The notes under the pieces: generated by a model
Told to the model about the DNA's origin: nothing
Database searches by the model: none
Seen by the model: the letters and a program-made list of their open reading frames with translations, nothing else
Shown here: positions 27,870 through 37,965 of the stretch, piece by piece
Layout of the letters: each line of letters starts with the position of its first letter
How positions within the stretch are numbered: position 1 is the stretch's first letter
Position numbers and translations under genes: made by a program
Source of the DNA: an uncultured Opitutales bacterium
Lineage (GTDB): Bacteria; Verrucomicrobiota; Verrucomicrobiia; Opitutales; Seribacteraceae
Assembly (NCBI GenBank): GCA_943789375.1
Contig: CALSTX010000004.1
Coordinates: 65,001-129,000, forward strand
DNA length: 64,000 bases
Direction: 5' to 3'

Positions 27870-30158
27870 ATGAGTGTAATAAGAGCCAAATATTTATCAC
27901 TGTATTTGTGCATTATAACTCCCGTTCTAGCTCAATTAGATGATCAAGTTATCATCAATTTTGGTACCCATGGTGGCGACGACTTACCTTGGGGAGAATA
28001 CTATGTAAATCCTTCCTCGGCCCAAACATTACAAAAGATTGATATTTCAAGCGGCTCAGTTTCTGACCTTTCAGCAGACACGATAGGTGCTACCCAAACT
28101 GGTGATATTATAGAGTTGGGTTTTTTCGACAAACTCACAGGAGGCTCTTTAACCCCAAATACCAGTACGTCAGATCTTTTTCACGGTAAATGGACTCCAT
28201 TGACATCAAAACTCACGATTGGGCAAGATGCTGACTCAGGTGCAGGTTTCACAGTAGGTGCTGGCTTGTTTAGCTCCCAATTGCTCTTCGATTTTGGTGA
28301 CAACTCATTGCAGGTCAATGATCCCTCCAAGACCGTTGATACTTATCAATTTTTGGATAATGTAAGTAGTTTAAGTACTTACTTAACCGAGTTTGATAAC
28401 GCGAGTATTGATCCTGTCATTGGTGTTCGATTTTATGATAGTAACAGTAAATCGTCAGGAGTTCGTTATAACACGATCATGAACTCTTCCTGGGTATTGC
28501 CTGAACAAGGAGGGTCTGTCCTTAACATGTTTCTTTACGATAATGCAGATCCTACTTCACTAGAATCCGGTTTGAAGTTTGAGTTTGACAACACAACTTA
28601 CGGGGTAAATGGAACCCACAATGCTTATGTGGGTAATTTTGCATCGAACAATGTAAGTGACGCAACCGCTAACAGTTTAGATACCGATGATTTTGTGGCC
28701 ACGGTGACTTACCATGATGGAGATGATAACTTAGATTTATCTGATTCAGGTTTGGGTGATGTTATCATCAGTGGGCTTGATGGTACTGGGGACTTTACTG
28801 CAGGCAGTAACGGTAACCAGCTTACAATTCACAGTAATGCTGGTAATGATGGTAACTATGATTTCTCTGGAAATATATTTACCGATAGCAGTACCTCAAC
28901 CGACCTAACAATAGTGAAAACTGGTACGGGTGAGCAAATGTTGTCAGGTCAGGTATTTTCACTTGACTCAGACGATGCCACTGCCAGTGCCTATCTGGAT
29001 GTTGCTGAAGGAACTTTAACTCTCAAACCAGGTAACAATAAAACTCAAGCATTCGAATACATTACTGGTGCAGGGGCATTAAAGATAGATAACTCAGATT
29101 ACGCCTCTCAAACCCTTGAGCTTGGGTTTGCAGAATCCTCGAGTGCTTCTTTTAGCGGAACTATTGAGCTTGCTGGTACTAATTCGGAAAGTGTAATTAA
29201 AGTATCAAATGGCACCGATGCTGAAGATTATTCCAGGGAGCAAACACTCAGTGGGGTTATTTCTGGATCTGAAAAACTTGTTAAATCTGGAGTAGGCCGG
29301 CTAAAATTAACTGGTGATAATACAAATAGCGGTGGTGTTGACATTAACGATGGTACAGTTGCAGCTGGTCATGGAGACGCTTTGGGGGGTAGTGGTAATG
29401 CAGTTGTAATCAATAAGGGAAAGTTAGAAGTTTCTTCTGGTATTACTTTGGCAAATACCTCGATTCAGGGAGGGACAGGTAAAAGCATGATTGGTGGAGC
29501 AGGGACATTTGCCGCAACGATTACCGTTGGTGATCAAGCAAATGAGATTGACTATATTTCTCCAGGGCGGGGTATATCTTCCTCACTTTCACCCTCCATG
29601 AAAGGTGTTGATCTAGATGCATCGACTGATGCAATAGGGACGCTTACCGTTGGTACTTTAAATTGGAACGATGGTGGCGTTTTTGATTGGCAAATTAAGG
29701 ATTTCAACCCATCGGGAACTGCGGGTTCCGATTGGGATAAACTTGCGTTTACAACATTGAACTTCGAGAGTAGTCAAACATTTGACATCAACATTATGGC
29801 TCTTAAAGGTGCCAGCTTTGATGGTACGATGGGTCTTGTAAGTAACAGCGGAAACACTTGGACTGCTGATTATGCCACTACCAACGGTTTCCTTTTTGCA
29901 TCGGGTACAACCATTAATGGATTGTCTGATGGAGATGTAAGTTCGAGCTTCAACATACGTGCTGATGATTACAACTACCACACTGGTCATTGGTATGGTG
30001 ATTGGGGAGTTCATAAAAATGGTGGAAACCTTTACCTCACTTACTCGGTAGCTCCCGAACCTTCGACTTACATGATGGTAGCTGGGCTGCTTATGTTACC
30101 AGGGTATAACTTTATTCGAAGGATTCGAAAGTCTGGCAGCGAAGATAAAGAAGTGTAG
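27870..30158 (+). CDS. PEP-CTERM surface protein with autotransporter-type beta-strand repeat
   Basis: 762 aa from ATG 27870, chosen over TTG 27840 because it begins a normal signal peptide (LSLYLCIITPVLAQ). Residues ~20-260 are the domain shared with the divergent giant repeat protein (GDIIELGFFD, GVRFYDSNSKSSGVRYNTI). Residues ~400-560 hold an autotransporter-associated beta-strand repeat (LVKSGVGRLKLTGDNTNSGG). The C-terminus is a PEP-CTERM signal: PEPSTYMMVAGLLML, a hydrophobic helix, then RRIRKSG. Known biology: exosortase systems process such tails in bacteria that make extracellular polysaccharide. No exosortase gene is in this window. The ending is part of a hairpin shared with the convergent helicase gene. 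Confidence 0.85.
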   Translation: MSVIRAKYLSLYLCIITPVLAQLDDQVIINFGTHGGDDLPWGEYYVNPSSAQTLQKIDISSGSVSDLSADTIGATQTGDIIELGFFDKLTGGSLTPNTSTSDLFHGKWTPLTSKLTIGQDADSGAGFTVGAGLFSSQLLFDFGDNSLQVNDPSKTVDTYQFLDNVSSLSTYLTEFDNASIDPVIGVRFYDSNSKSSGVRYNTIMNSSWVLPEQGGSVLNMFLYDNADPTSLESGLKFEFDNTTYGVNGTHNAYVGNFASNNVSDATANSLDTDDFVATVTYHDGDDNLDLSDSGLGDVIISGLDGTGDFTAGSNGNQLTIHSNAGNDGNYDFSGNIFTDSSTSTDLTIVKTGTGEQMLSGQVFSLDSDDATASAYLDVAEGTLTLKPGNNKTQAFEYITGAGALKIDNSDYASQTLELGFAESSSASFSGTIELAGTNSESVIKVSNGTDAEDYSREQTLSGVISGSEKLVKSGVGRLKLTGDNTNSGGVDINDGTVAAGHGDALGGSGNAVVINKGKLEVSSGITLANTSIQGGTGKSMIGGAGTFAATITVGDQANEIDYISPGRGISSSLSPSMKGVDLDASTDAIGTLTVGTLNWNDGGVFDWQIKDFNPSGTAGSDWDKLAFTTLNFESSQTFDINIMALKGASFDGTMGLVSNSGNTWTADYATTNGFLFASGTTINGLSDGDVSSSFNIRADDYNYHTGHWYGDWGVHKNGGNLYLTYSVAPEPSTYMMVAGLLMLPGYNFIRRIRKSGSEDKEV

Positions 30159-30202
30159 CGATTGAAGGTTTGGTTTGGATTTACCTAATCACTCAATCGC
30201 TA
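30156..30202. terminator. Bidirectional hairpin between convergent genes
   Basis: TAGCGATTGA (30156-30165) and TCAATCGCTA (30193-30202) are perfect 10-bp inverted arms, with a further AGGT/ACCT pair inside. The arms contain the stop codons of both convergent genes (TAG of the PEP-CTERM gene, TGA of the helicase). A shared terminator or mRNA 3' stabiliser is likely. Confidence 0.55.
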
Positions 30203-32700
30203 AGCTCGACTAAGTCTTTTAGGGATGAAAAGTGGTCAATTAATCCACTTGGTTTATCCAGCCCTCCAATAATTTCATTAAAAGTATCTTTTTTAGATTG
30301 TTGGAGTTGCCGCACTCGGTCTTCAATGGTGCCCTGTGCCACAATGCGGTAGATGAAGGTAGGTTTTTCTTTCCCCAATCGATGAGCCCGATCAATCGCT
30401 TGTTCTTCAGCTGCTGGGTTCCACCAGGGGTCCATAAGGAATACATAATCAGCTGATTTAAGAGTTACCCCAAGACCGGCTGCTTTGAGAGATGCCAGCA
30501 TGACAGCCGCTCCTTTCTCATCCTCAAAGCTTTCGACCGGCTTTTTACGATCTCGAGTAGAACCTGTAAGTTCAAGCAGCTTAAGGTCTGGTACTTCAAG
30601 CCGAATCCTTTTCTTTAAAATGGTTAAAAAAGATGTAAATTGGCTGAAAATAAGAATTTTTCCTCCTGCTGCTGAAAGATCTTTGACTTTCTCAAGTAAG
30701 AGGTCGGATTTTACACCTTCCGCAGGCAAATGTTCGCGTCCCGGCAGTAAGCCCAAATCGCAACAGGTCTGCCGTAGTCGGGTCAAAAGAGAAAAAATAT
30801 GAGTCGGTGCCTGTTTTAGAGCCCCCTTTAGGTCTTCACCATGGATTTTTACCGCGTTTTCAACAAGAGCACGGTATTGTTTCTTCTGCTCATCGCTTAA
30901 TTGGCAGGGGAGCTCAGTCTCAATCTTTGGAGGCAATTCTTTGGCTACTTCCGATTTTAATCTGCGTAGTACAAAAGGATTAATTTGTCGTCTTACCAGT
31001 AGTGCGGATTTCAGTGCGTCTTCTGCAAAATTATTTTCAAATTCTTTCCTGCCACCCAGTAAGCCGGGCATTAAAAATCGGAAAATAGTCCACAGATCCA
31101 AAGCAGAATTTTCTATTGGAGTACCAGAAAGTGCTAGGCGGTATTTGGCGTCGATAGCTAGGCAAGCCTGAGTGATTTTGGCCTTTGGGTTTTTGATTAG
31201 TTGAGCTTCATCCAGGATCGCATACCGAAACTCCGTGCTATCCAAAAAAGACCGGTGCCGTCTGAGTTGTGTGTAACTTGCGACCCACAGGCAGGAATCT
31301 GACCTTGAGTCAAAATGCTGATCACGATTCAATACCCTTACTTTTATTTGAGGAAACCTTTCCTTGGCTTCCTTCACCCAAACCTGGACCACAGAAGCGG
31401 GACAGACCACCAGGTCCAATGCGTTATCTTTCTGCTTTTGGGCAAGCAAGACTAGTGATTGGATTGTTTTCCCCAGACCCATTTCATCTGCAAGCAAAGC
31501 ATGGCACCCTAATTGGTGCAGGGCATGGATTTGAGCGACTCCCTGTTTTTGGTATTGGCGAAGAAAAGAAAACTTTTTTGCTACCCCATTGGTTTCAAGC
31601 TTACGGATGGAACTTTCCCAATCTGCTAGATTTCCATCCGGTCTGGTCTTTAAATATTTACGGGCAAATAAAGAAAAAAGCATATATTTTGGCCAGCTGG
31701 ACCGCCCTATATCACCTTTGTTTCTTTGCCACCAATCAAAATCATCGACTTGTTTTCGATCAAGTTTTACAAGCCCATGCCCGCGAATAAAGGTAGTGCC
31801 CAGACTTGCTTTGGATATTTTACGGATACTTGCACGACCGAGGCGGTGGGACCCGAGCTGAAAGTTTTCCCGCAGCACCATGGAGTCTTCGCTACGGCTG
31901 CGAGCTTCAATTTCCCAGTTGAGAGTTCTTTGACCGTGTTTTAATAGCCTAGCTTCTCCCTCAAAACGGATGGAGAATGACTTTTGCCATCTCCCGAGTG
32001 ATTCTTCGGAAAGCGATGCTATCCTGCGCCAATCACTTAAGGTAAAAGTTCCTGTATCTTTGTGAAATAGAAATCCTTTATCATTGGCTTCTGCCACAAA
32101 TCTCATCAATGCAGGACGGTCCACTTCAGTGAGGGAAGGGTCGGACGATTTACCGTAGACACTTATTTCCCTGTTCTTGGAGATTCTCCACTTAGGGATC
32201 GCGGTTACCCCTTTTTTTGCAGAAACTTCCATCGATATAATCAGGCAAACCTTGGGGGCTGTTTTTTCCTCTTCTTTTTTGGTTTCAGCAGGAACTTCAC
32301 TTTGTATTTCTTGCGTCGTCTGCTCGGCTTTATCCAAGTCGAATTCTCCAAAAAGTGGATCCTCTTCCTGGATTTCTGCGATTAATTCCTCAATTTCATA
32401 CAAGCCGGCTGTACCTAAGATAGAACCCATGCTTTCATCATCAAGGGAAGTTCGTATTTCCGGTTTTCCTCCATTCCATTCAACCACTGAATAGGTTTCT
32501 TCCCGGTTAATTTTTTGGGTTATGATTACTTGCTCCGCTTGAATATCCAGGGCAGAGAGTAATCCCTTTCGATAAAAAGTCTGGGCCTTTCGTAGTAATT
32601 CTTGATCAATCGATTTTTCCCAATCACAGGTTGATAGCCTATGAAGCCACGCCTCTACCGCTTCGCGGGTAAATGTTCGAGAGGGGCCGTTACTAATCAT
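30193..32700 (-). CDS. SNF2-family DNA helicase/translocase
   Basis: 835 aa. The N-terminal ~350 residues are a poorly conserved accessory region with an acidic patch near 110-140; the start of it (YRKGLLSALDIQAEQVI) recalls a SWIM-type domain but lacks its CxC...CxH zinc ligands. The ATPase core follows: Walker A DEMGLGKTIQS, DEAQ box (LDEAQLIKN), SGTPIENS, and the helicase C half with IFSQFTSFL and MDPWWNPAAEEQAIDRAHRLGK. Bacterial SNF2 proteins move along double-stranded DNA or clear RNA polymerase; the specific role here is unknown. No methylase, nuclease or defence gene is adjacent, so a housekeeping role is more likely than restriction. Confidence 0.92.
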   Translation of the reverse strand: MISNGPSRTFTREAVEAWLHRLSTCDWEKSIDQELLRKAQTFYRKGLLSALDIQAEQVIITQKINREETYSVVEWNGGKPEIRTSLDDESMGSILGTAGLYEIEELIAEIQEEDPLFGEFDLDKAEQTTQEIQSEVPAETKKEEEKTAPKVCLIISMEVSAKKGVTAIPKWRISKNREISVYGKSSDPSLTEVDRPALMRFVAEANDKGFLFHKDTGTFTLSDWRRIASLSEESLGRWQKSFSIRFEGEARLLKHGQRTLNWEIEARSRSEDSMVLRENFQLGSHRLGRASIRKISKASLGTTFIRGHGLVKLDRKQVDDFDWWQRNKGDIGRSSWPKYMLFSLFARKYLKTRPDGNLADWESSIRKLETNGVAKKFSFLRQYQKQGVAQIHALHQLGCHALLADEMGLGKTIQSLVLLAQKQKDNALDLVVCPASVVQVWVKEAKERFPQIKVRVLNRDQHFDSRSDSCLWVASYTQLRRHRSFLDSTEFRYAILDEAQLIKNPKAKITQACLAIDAKYRLALSGTPIENSALDLWTIFRFLMPGLLGGRKEFENNFAEDALKSALLVRRQINPFVLRRLKSEVAKELPPKIETELPCQLSDEQKKQYRALVENAVKIHGEDLKGALKQAPTHIFSLLTRLRQTCCDLGLLPGREHLPAEGVKSDLLLEKVKDLSAAGGKILIFSQFTSFLTILKKRIRLEVPDLKLLELTGSTRDRKKPVESFEDEKGAAVMLASLKAAGLGVTLKSADYVFLMDPWWNPAAEEQAIDRAHRLGKEKPTFIYRIVAQGTIEDRVRQLQQSKKDTFNEIIGGLDKPSGLIDHFSSLKDLVELSD

Positions 32701-32801
32701 TTGCAGGTTTTATAAAATACAATTGATAAGTTATTCTCTACTATTTATTCGGGGCAAGATGAAATCACTGCATCCGGCGAAAAGTTGTACACATCCTTTA
32801 T

Positions 32802-34265
32802 TTATTGGGCTTTCTTTTCCAATGCCCACTCGTAGGTTTTTACATACTGAAGTGCCGCTGCTGCCCATGAAAATGAACTGTGCATCGCATTTTTTCGTGT
32901 ATTTAAAAAAGCTGACTGGTCTTGATACAACGCCAATGACTTGTGAATAACCTTAGCTAATTCTTGGGGATGCGGCCGATCAAAGAGAAAACCGTTTGCC
33001 GATTTACTCTTACTTTCCACGGGTGTAATGGTATCGGCGAGTCCTCCTGTTCTTCTGGCTATTGGAATAGAACCGTACCGAAGGGCATATTGTTGAGACA
33101 AGCCACAGGGTTCAAAGCGACTTGGCATGAGAAAGAAATCCGAACCTGCAAAAATTCTCCTGGCCAGCCCATCATCGAAGCCAATAAAGCTGGCAACTTG
33201 GGTCGGATGACTCTTCGATAATTGGCGGAAAGCTCTTTCCTCTTTGGAGTCCCCGCTTCCCAGAATTGCGAATTGGCAATTCTTTTGTTTGAGAAGTTCT
33301 GGCATAATATCGAGGAGTAAATCGAGCCCCTTTTGTTGGTAAAGGCGGGAGACAACTCCGTACAAAGGGACAACCTTTTCCCTGCTTAGGCCTAACTCTT
33401 CTTGTAGGGCTAGTTTACAGCCTTTTTTACCTTTGGTCGCAGACCCAATGTTTAATTTTTGAGGAATCGCATCATCATTTTCCGGATCCCATGCCTTTTC
33501 GTCTATTCCGTTTAATATTCCGATTAAATCTGCCGCTCGGTAAATGAGACTTTTTTCTAGCCCTTGGCCAAAGGCAGTGGTTTTAATTTCATCTGCATAG
33601 GTTGGGCTGACAGTGGTCAATTTATCTGCATGCTGGATCCCACCCTTTAGTAAATTGAGGGCTCCGTTATGCTCAAATCCATCAATACCCCAATACGAAA
33701 GGGGTAATCCTGAGTCTTTGAAATCATCATAGCTGAAAACCCCTTGATGCTCGAGGTTGTGAATGGTTAATACGGAACCGACTTTTCTTTTTAACTTTTT
33801 TTTCTTTTGATTAAGAAAGGCAGAGGTTGGGGCGGCCATCCAATCATGGGCATGGAAAATATCTGGCTGCCAATCGATAGATTTTTCTAGTTCAATTGCA
33901 GCTTTTGAAAGGGCAAAGGCACGCAAAGCATTGTCTGGAAAATCCCCATCCTCATCGGAGTAGACACCCCTACGGTCAAAGAGTGAGTCGTTGCCTATAA
34001 AGTAGACGAGGATATTGCTATCTCCAAGTCTTGTGGAGCTTACAGAAAAAGAGTATGTTTTTTTACCCAATCGAATGGAAATTGGTTTCGGATATAGATC
34101 TCGTGTAAGTTTCCTGCAGGATTGGTGAAGGGGACAGACTATGCGAACATCCAACCTCTCTTTTGCAAGTGCATGAGGGAGACTTCCAACCACATCACCG
34201 AGCCCCCCCGTTCTTACGAGAGGAGACACCTCCGGGCTGACAAAGAGAATTTTCATTTGTGACAT
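32802..34265 (-). CDS. glgA: Glycogen synthase (ADP-glucose type, GT5)
   Basis: 487 aa, the usual length (E. coli 477). It transfers glucose from ADP-glucose to the alpha-1,4-glucan chain. The N-terminal donor loop reads VRTGGLGDV (Arg where E. coli has Lys in KTGGLGDV), followed by HAHDWMAAPTSAF, and the GT-B C-half has PSRFEPCGLSQQYALRYG with the catalytic Glu. The ATG at 34256 (MKILFVSPEVSP) is the better conserved start; the ORF extends three codons further. It is divergent from phoH, and no other glg gene is nearby. Confidence 0.95.
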   Translation of the reverse strand: MSQMKILFVSPEVSPLVRTGGLGDVVGSLPHALAKERLDVRIVCPLHQSCRKLTRDLYPKPISIRLGKKTYSFSVSSTRLGDSNILVYFIGNDSLFDRRGVYSDEDGDFPDNALRAFALSKAAIELEKSIDWQPDIFHAHDWMAAPTSAFLNQKKKKLKRKVGSVLTIHNLEHQGVFSYDDFKDSGLPLSYWGIDGFEHNGALNLLKGGIQHADKLTTVSPTYADEIKTTAFGQGLEKSLIYRAADLIGILNGIDEKAWDPENDDAIPQKLNIGSATKGKKGCKLALQEELGLSREKVVPLYGVVSRLYQQKGLDLLLDIMPELLKQKNCQFAILGSGDSKEERAFRQLSKSHPTQVASFIGFDDGLARRIFAGSDFFLMPSRFEPCGLSQQYALRYGSIPIARRTGGLADTITPVESKSKSANGFLFDRPHPQELAKVIHKSLALYQDQSAFLNTRKNAMHSSFSWAAAALQYVKTYEWALEKKAQ

Positions 34266-34464
34266 TTCATTCTAACCATTCGTTTTTTGGCAGAATCAAA
34301 TAATATGGCAATCGCTTTCGGGGTTAGGAATAAAAATGATTCCCGACTTGCGGTCTTGCGGGATTACCCATTTAAATCGGTTACTTATGACGATTAATCT
34401 TTTCACATTACGCCCCACTTCCATGAGTCATATTTCATTTTTGGCGGTTCCTTTCTTATTTTAA
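34266..34464. other. Divergent promoter region of glgA and phoH
   Basis: No gene seen. The ~200 bases must hold both promoters. A weak inverted repeat (TCCCG...CGGGA, about 34340-34363) is present; I cannot identify a known riboswitch or operator. Confidence 0.3.
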
Positions 34465-35421
34465 ATGGCTAAAAATACCCTGGAATTTGAGTCTGAACGG
34501 GATTTCCACAGGCTCTACTCGGAAGATCCGAAAAATCTTCAACAAATGGAGAAAGCTTTGGATTGTAAAGTCGTGGCAAGAGGTTGTACTCTCACCTTAG
34601 AAGGAAGTCCTGAAAGCATTGAACATGGTGAGTTGTTTTTCCAATTATTGGAATCCGCTCGAAAGCAGGGTGTTGCCACAAACACATCGGACTTTTTACG
34701 GTTTCTAAAAAAAGTTGTGCAGGGAAAGGCGAATGAGATTAAAGAACTGCTTGATAAGCCTCTCGTTCTTACCATTCGCAAGAAATCGGTAGTTCCTAGA
34801 AATTTGGGTCAGCGGAGGTTCTTGGACCTCATCCTTAATAATGATCTAATTTTTGGAATCGGGCCTGCCGGTACAGGAAAAACTTATTTGGCAGTAATCG
34901 CCGCCTTGCATGCCTTGCTTGAGGGTAAGGTACAACGTATTGTATTGGCTCGACCTGCGGTTGAAGCAGGTGAAGCTCTAGGTTTTTTGCCCGGTGACTT
35001 AGAAGAAAAATTATTACCGTATTTACGTCCTCTTTATGATGCGATGGATGAAGTTTTAGGTCCTGTAGATGCCCGCAAACTTGTTGAGACTGGAGTGGTG
35101 GAAATCGCACCTTTAGCTTACATGAGAGGGCGCACTCTAAGTAAGTGCTTTGCGATTTTGGATGAAGCACAAAATACAACCAGTTCACAAATGATGATGT
35201 TTCTTACCCGCTTGGGGGAGGGAAGTAAAATGGTGGTAACGGGGGATGTGACCCAAGTTGACTTGCCCCACAATCAACTTTCTGGGCTTGTGGAGGCGAA
35301 AAAGAAATTATCCCCCGTGCAAGGGATTAATTTTCATGAGTTTGATCATGATGATGTGGTGCGGCACCCCTTGGTAAGTAAGATAATCTCAGCTTACCAA
35401 AGCCCATCCTCTAAGCCTTGA
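34465..35421 (+). CDS. phoH: PhoH-like ATPase
   Basis: 318 aa, typical for bacterial PhoH. A KH-like N-terminal part precedes the P-loop at residues 133-140 (GPAGTGKT), then LPGDLEEKLLPYLRPLYDA, FAILDEAQNTTSSQMMMFLTR (Walker B) and VVTGDVTQVDLP. PhoH proteins are thought to act in RNA metabolism. Here it heads a run with the HD-domain protein and ybeY (phoH-pgpH-ybeY), a well-known conserved order, which supports a role in ribosome/RNA maturation. Confidence 0.95.
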   Translation: MAKNTLEFESERDFHRLYSEDPKNLQQMEKALDCKVVARGCTLTLEGSPESIEHGELFFQLLESARKQGVATNTSDFLRFLKKVVQGKANEIKELLDKPLVLTIRKKSVVPRNLGQRRFLDLILNNDLIFGIGPAGTGKTYLAVIAALHALLEGKVQRIVLARPAVEAGEALGFLPGDLEEKLLPYLRPLYDAMDEVLGPVDARKLVETGVVEIAPLAYMRGRTLSKCFAILDEAQNTTSSQMMMFLTRLGEGSKMVVTGDVTQVDLPHNQLSGLVEAKKKLSPVQGINFHEFDHDDVVRHPLVSKIISAYQSPSSKP

Positions 35422-35455
35422 CCACCCTCTTGGTTTTGTGAGATAATTTGCCTGT

Positions 35456-37960
35456 ATGTCCACAGAGGATAAAAAGGGATCTCGTCGAAAGAATGGTCGT
35501 GCACGTGCACGTCGTCGCAAGGAATTGGAAGATGATCAAGAAGTCGACCTCCAGGGCCTTCGTAAGTTTTGGGAGAGGGGAGGTAAACAGTTCGCTCTCT
35601 CCACCATCTTTGGCTTTGCGATTATATTTATATGCTTTGTTGGTCAAGACCCCCCGGGATTACGAACCTTGGGTGAGGTTGCCCCCGAGAATATCTATTC
35701 AGGCCGGACTTTTAAATATTTGAGTGAGGTAAGAAGGCAGGAAGCCGAAGAGTGGATCCGAAGCAGTACCCCGCGAGAATTTTCTCGAGATTTTGCCGGC
35801 GAGGAAGGTTTCAATAAGGCATTAATCCGCTTAGAGGAAGGCTTGAGTGCTCTAGATTCCATGACTCGAGAAGCGAGAGAGGTAGCCAAAATTTCTTTGA
35901 TTGAAGAGTTGTCGACCAACTTTTTATTCAAATTAAATGTAGATGAATTAAATGCTCTTTCGCATTGGAAACATTTTCCCCATCCAAAGAATTTCTTTTC
36001 AACAATCAGGCCTTTACTGGGAAAACTTCATCTCGTGGGTGTCGTTAAGTTTCCATCCAATGACCAAAAGTTTATTTCAGAATCCAATGCGACCAGCTTA
36101 CTTGATGCAAAAATGATAGAGTTTGCGGATCAATTATTGATTGTTGGCCCAAAATCAAGTGATTTTTCGGAGTACCTTATGCCAAAAGAGTTGGAGGCAG
36201 GCTATCCAGCGTTTGCTTCATATCTGAGTAATTTGTACGAGCGCGCAGAAAATGGAGACTCTTTTCCGGATCGGGGCCTTTTGTTACTCGATGTCATTGA
36301 AAGTGGTGATGAAAATGCATCCTTTTCTGCCCAACAGTATCGCAACAATTTTGCATCCACTCTCTCCGGCATCACTCAACGAGGCTTGTTTCTGCGCTCG
36401 ATCGACCGAGAAGCAACCACCAGTGCCCAGAACCGGGCGATTGCTGCAATGGACCCTCCAATTGTATCAGTGGAGGAGGGTGATTTGATTTTAAAGATGG
36501 GTTCGAAGGTGGAGAAAGAAGATCTTGAAAAATACTCCAAGTTTTTATCGATTACCACCAAGGACAGAAACCTGTTGCCCAAAAGAATCTTTGTTACTTT
36601 TGGAACTTTTCTTTTTGCTATCGTCTATATCAGTTTAGTGCTTCCATCTTTTTGGCGAGATGCTTCTCGCTCAGGAATTGTGGCGTTGGTTATTCTTCTC
36701 AACCTGGGTATCTCCCGTTTTATCTTAGAGTTAGGGGGGACTGATTTATTTGGTGGTAACACTTTTTTTATGGGGCTTTTGCCATTTCTCATGCCGGTCG
36801 CCCTAGCTTCTATGGTCGTCATGATTACCGTCGGTCCGCGAATGGCAGCCTTGACCGCGATCATGACCAGTGTCTTCCATGCGACCATGCAAAATGCTGG
36901 AATTGACGCTTTATCAATTTCTCTTAGCTCCTCCCTTGTGGGGGTGTATTTTTGTCGGGATGCTCGGCTGCGAGGTAGCATTTTAAAAGCGGGTGCAATG
37001 GCAGGAGTTACGGGGGCTATACTTGCAATTGGTATTGGGGTTGCCTTGGAAAGTGGTGCGGTTGCTTGTGCCAACCATGCGGTCGCCTCTCTCATCGTGG
37101 GTGTGCTCACCGGGGCACTTGTTCTGGGAGTCCTACCTCTGATTGAAAGTGCTTTTAATGTGGCAACAGATGCGACTCTCTTTGAACTTACAGACTTTAA
37201 CCACCCCCTGCTTCGCCGCATGCAGGTTGAGGCACCAGGCACCTATCACCATAGTTTAATGGTGGCAAACTTGGCTGAAAACGCAGCATTGAGTGTTGGA
37301 GCTAATCCAACTATGTGCCGGGCATGTGCTTTGTTTCATGACATTGGTAAAATGGCACAACCTCATTATTTTACCGAAAATCAAGGCGAATTTGGTAACC
37401 CCCACAACCGCCAAAATCCTTCTATGAGTGCTTTAATTATAAAGAGTCACATCAAGGAAGGTATCGAGATGGGACGGGATCATCGATTACCGCAAGTGAT
37501 TCGCCAGGTTATCCGCCAGCATCATGGTACGACATTAGTGAAATATTTCTATCACCAGGCTAAGCAACGCTTTAAGCAGGATACTCTTAGTTATGGTGAA
37601 CAAGATTTAGTTGAGCCCGATGAGTCAACCTATCGCTACGATGGGCCGAAGCCTCGCTTTAAGGAGAGTGCGATTATTTTCTTTGCTGATTCAGTGGAGG
37701 CAGCTGCTCGAAGTTTGCCCAAGGTTACCCATCACAGTGTGGAAGAATTACTTGAAAATATTTTCCAAGACCGTCTTGAAGATGGTCAATTAGATGAATG
37801 TCCTCTGACTTTGGAGGAAGTAGCTAAAATTAAATCCAGTTTTACCAAGACTACTCTGAATATGCTTCATTCACGAATTGAATATCCGGAGGATGAGAAT
37901 GAGAAAGCTCATTCTCCGCGGCGCGAACAAAATTCAAAAGTGAAACAAAAGCCACACTGA
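35456..37960 (+). CDS. 7TMR-HD family membrane phosphodiesterase (PgpH-like)
   Basis: 834 aa. An N-terminal helix (about 50-70) is followed by a large extracytoplasmic 7TMR-HDED-type region to ~375, seven hydrophobic segments (~380-560), then a cytoplasmic HD domain with the metal site His628-Asp629 (FHDIGKM), preceded by EAPGTYHHSLMVANLAE. Listeria PgpH of this family hydrolyses cyclic di-AMP; the same substrate is likely but not proven here. The N-terminus is strongly Arg/Lys-rich (GSRRKNGRARARRRK). It lies 34 bases after phoH and 5 before ybeY. Confidence 0.93.
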   Translation: MSTEDKKGSRRKNGRARARRRKELEDDQEVDLQGLRKFWERGGKQFALSTIFGFAIIFICFVGQDPPGLRTLGEVAPENIYSGRTFKYLSEVRRQEAEEWIRSSTPREFSRDFAGEEGFNKALIRLEEGLSALDSMTREAREVAKISLIEELSTNFLFKLNVDELNALSHWKHFPHPKNFFSTIRPLLGKLHLVGVVKFPSNDQKFISESNATSLLDAKMIEFADQLLIVGPKSSDFSEYLMPKELEAGYPAFASYLSNLYERAENGDSFPDRGLLLLDVIESGDENASFSAQQYRNNFASTLSGITQRGLFLRSIDREATTSAQNRAIAAMDPPIVSVEEGDLILKMGSKVEKEDLEKYSKFLSITTKDRNLLPKRIFVTFGTFLFAIVYISLVLPSFWRDASRSGIVALVILLNLGISRFILELGGTDLFGGNTFFMGLLPFLMPVALASMVVMITVGPRMAALTAIMTSVFHATMQNAGIDALSISLSSSLVGVYFCRDARLRGSILKAGAMAGVTGAILAIGIGVALESGAVACANHAVASLIVGVLTGALVLGVLPLIESAFNVATDATLFELTDFNHPLLRRMQVEAPGTYHHSLMVANLAENAALSVGANPTMCRACALFHDIGKMAQPHYFTENQGEFGNPHNRQNPSMSALIIKSHIKEGIEMGRDHRLPQVIRQVIRQHHGTTLVKYFYHQAKQRFKQDTLSYGEQDLVEPDESTYRYDGPKPRFKESAIIFFADSVEAAARSLPKVTHHSVEELLENIFQDRLEDGQLDECPLTLEEVAKIKSSFTKTTLNMLHSRIEYPEDENEKAHSPRREQNSKVKQKPH

Positions 37961-37965
37961 GTGTC

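Noticed and set aside
30193-32700. SNF2 helicase as part of a restriction or DISARM-type defence island
   Set aside because: No methylase, DUF1998, phospholipase-D or nuclease gene is adjacent; the neighbours are glgA and a surface protein.
36625-37242. Minus-strand open frame (205 codons) inside the HD-domain gene
   Set aside because: It is the antisense of a membrane-helix-rich segment and is not supported by a start region or motif.
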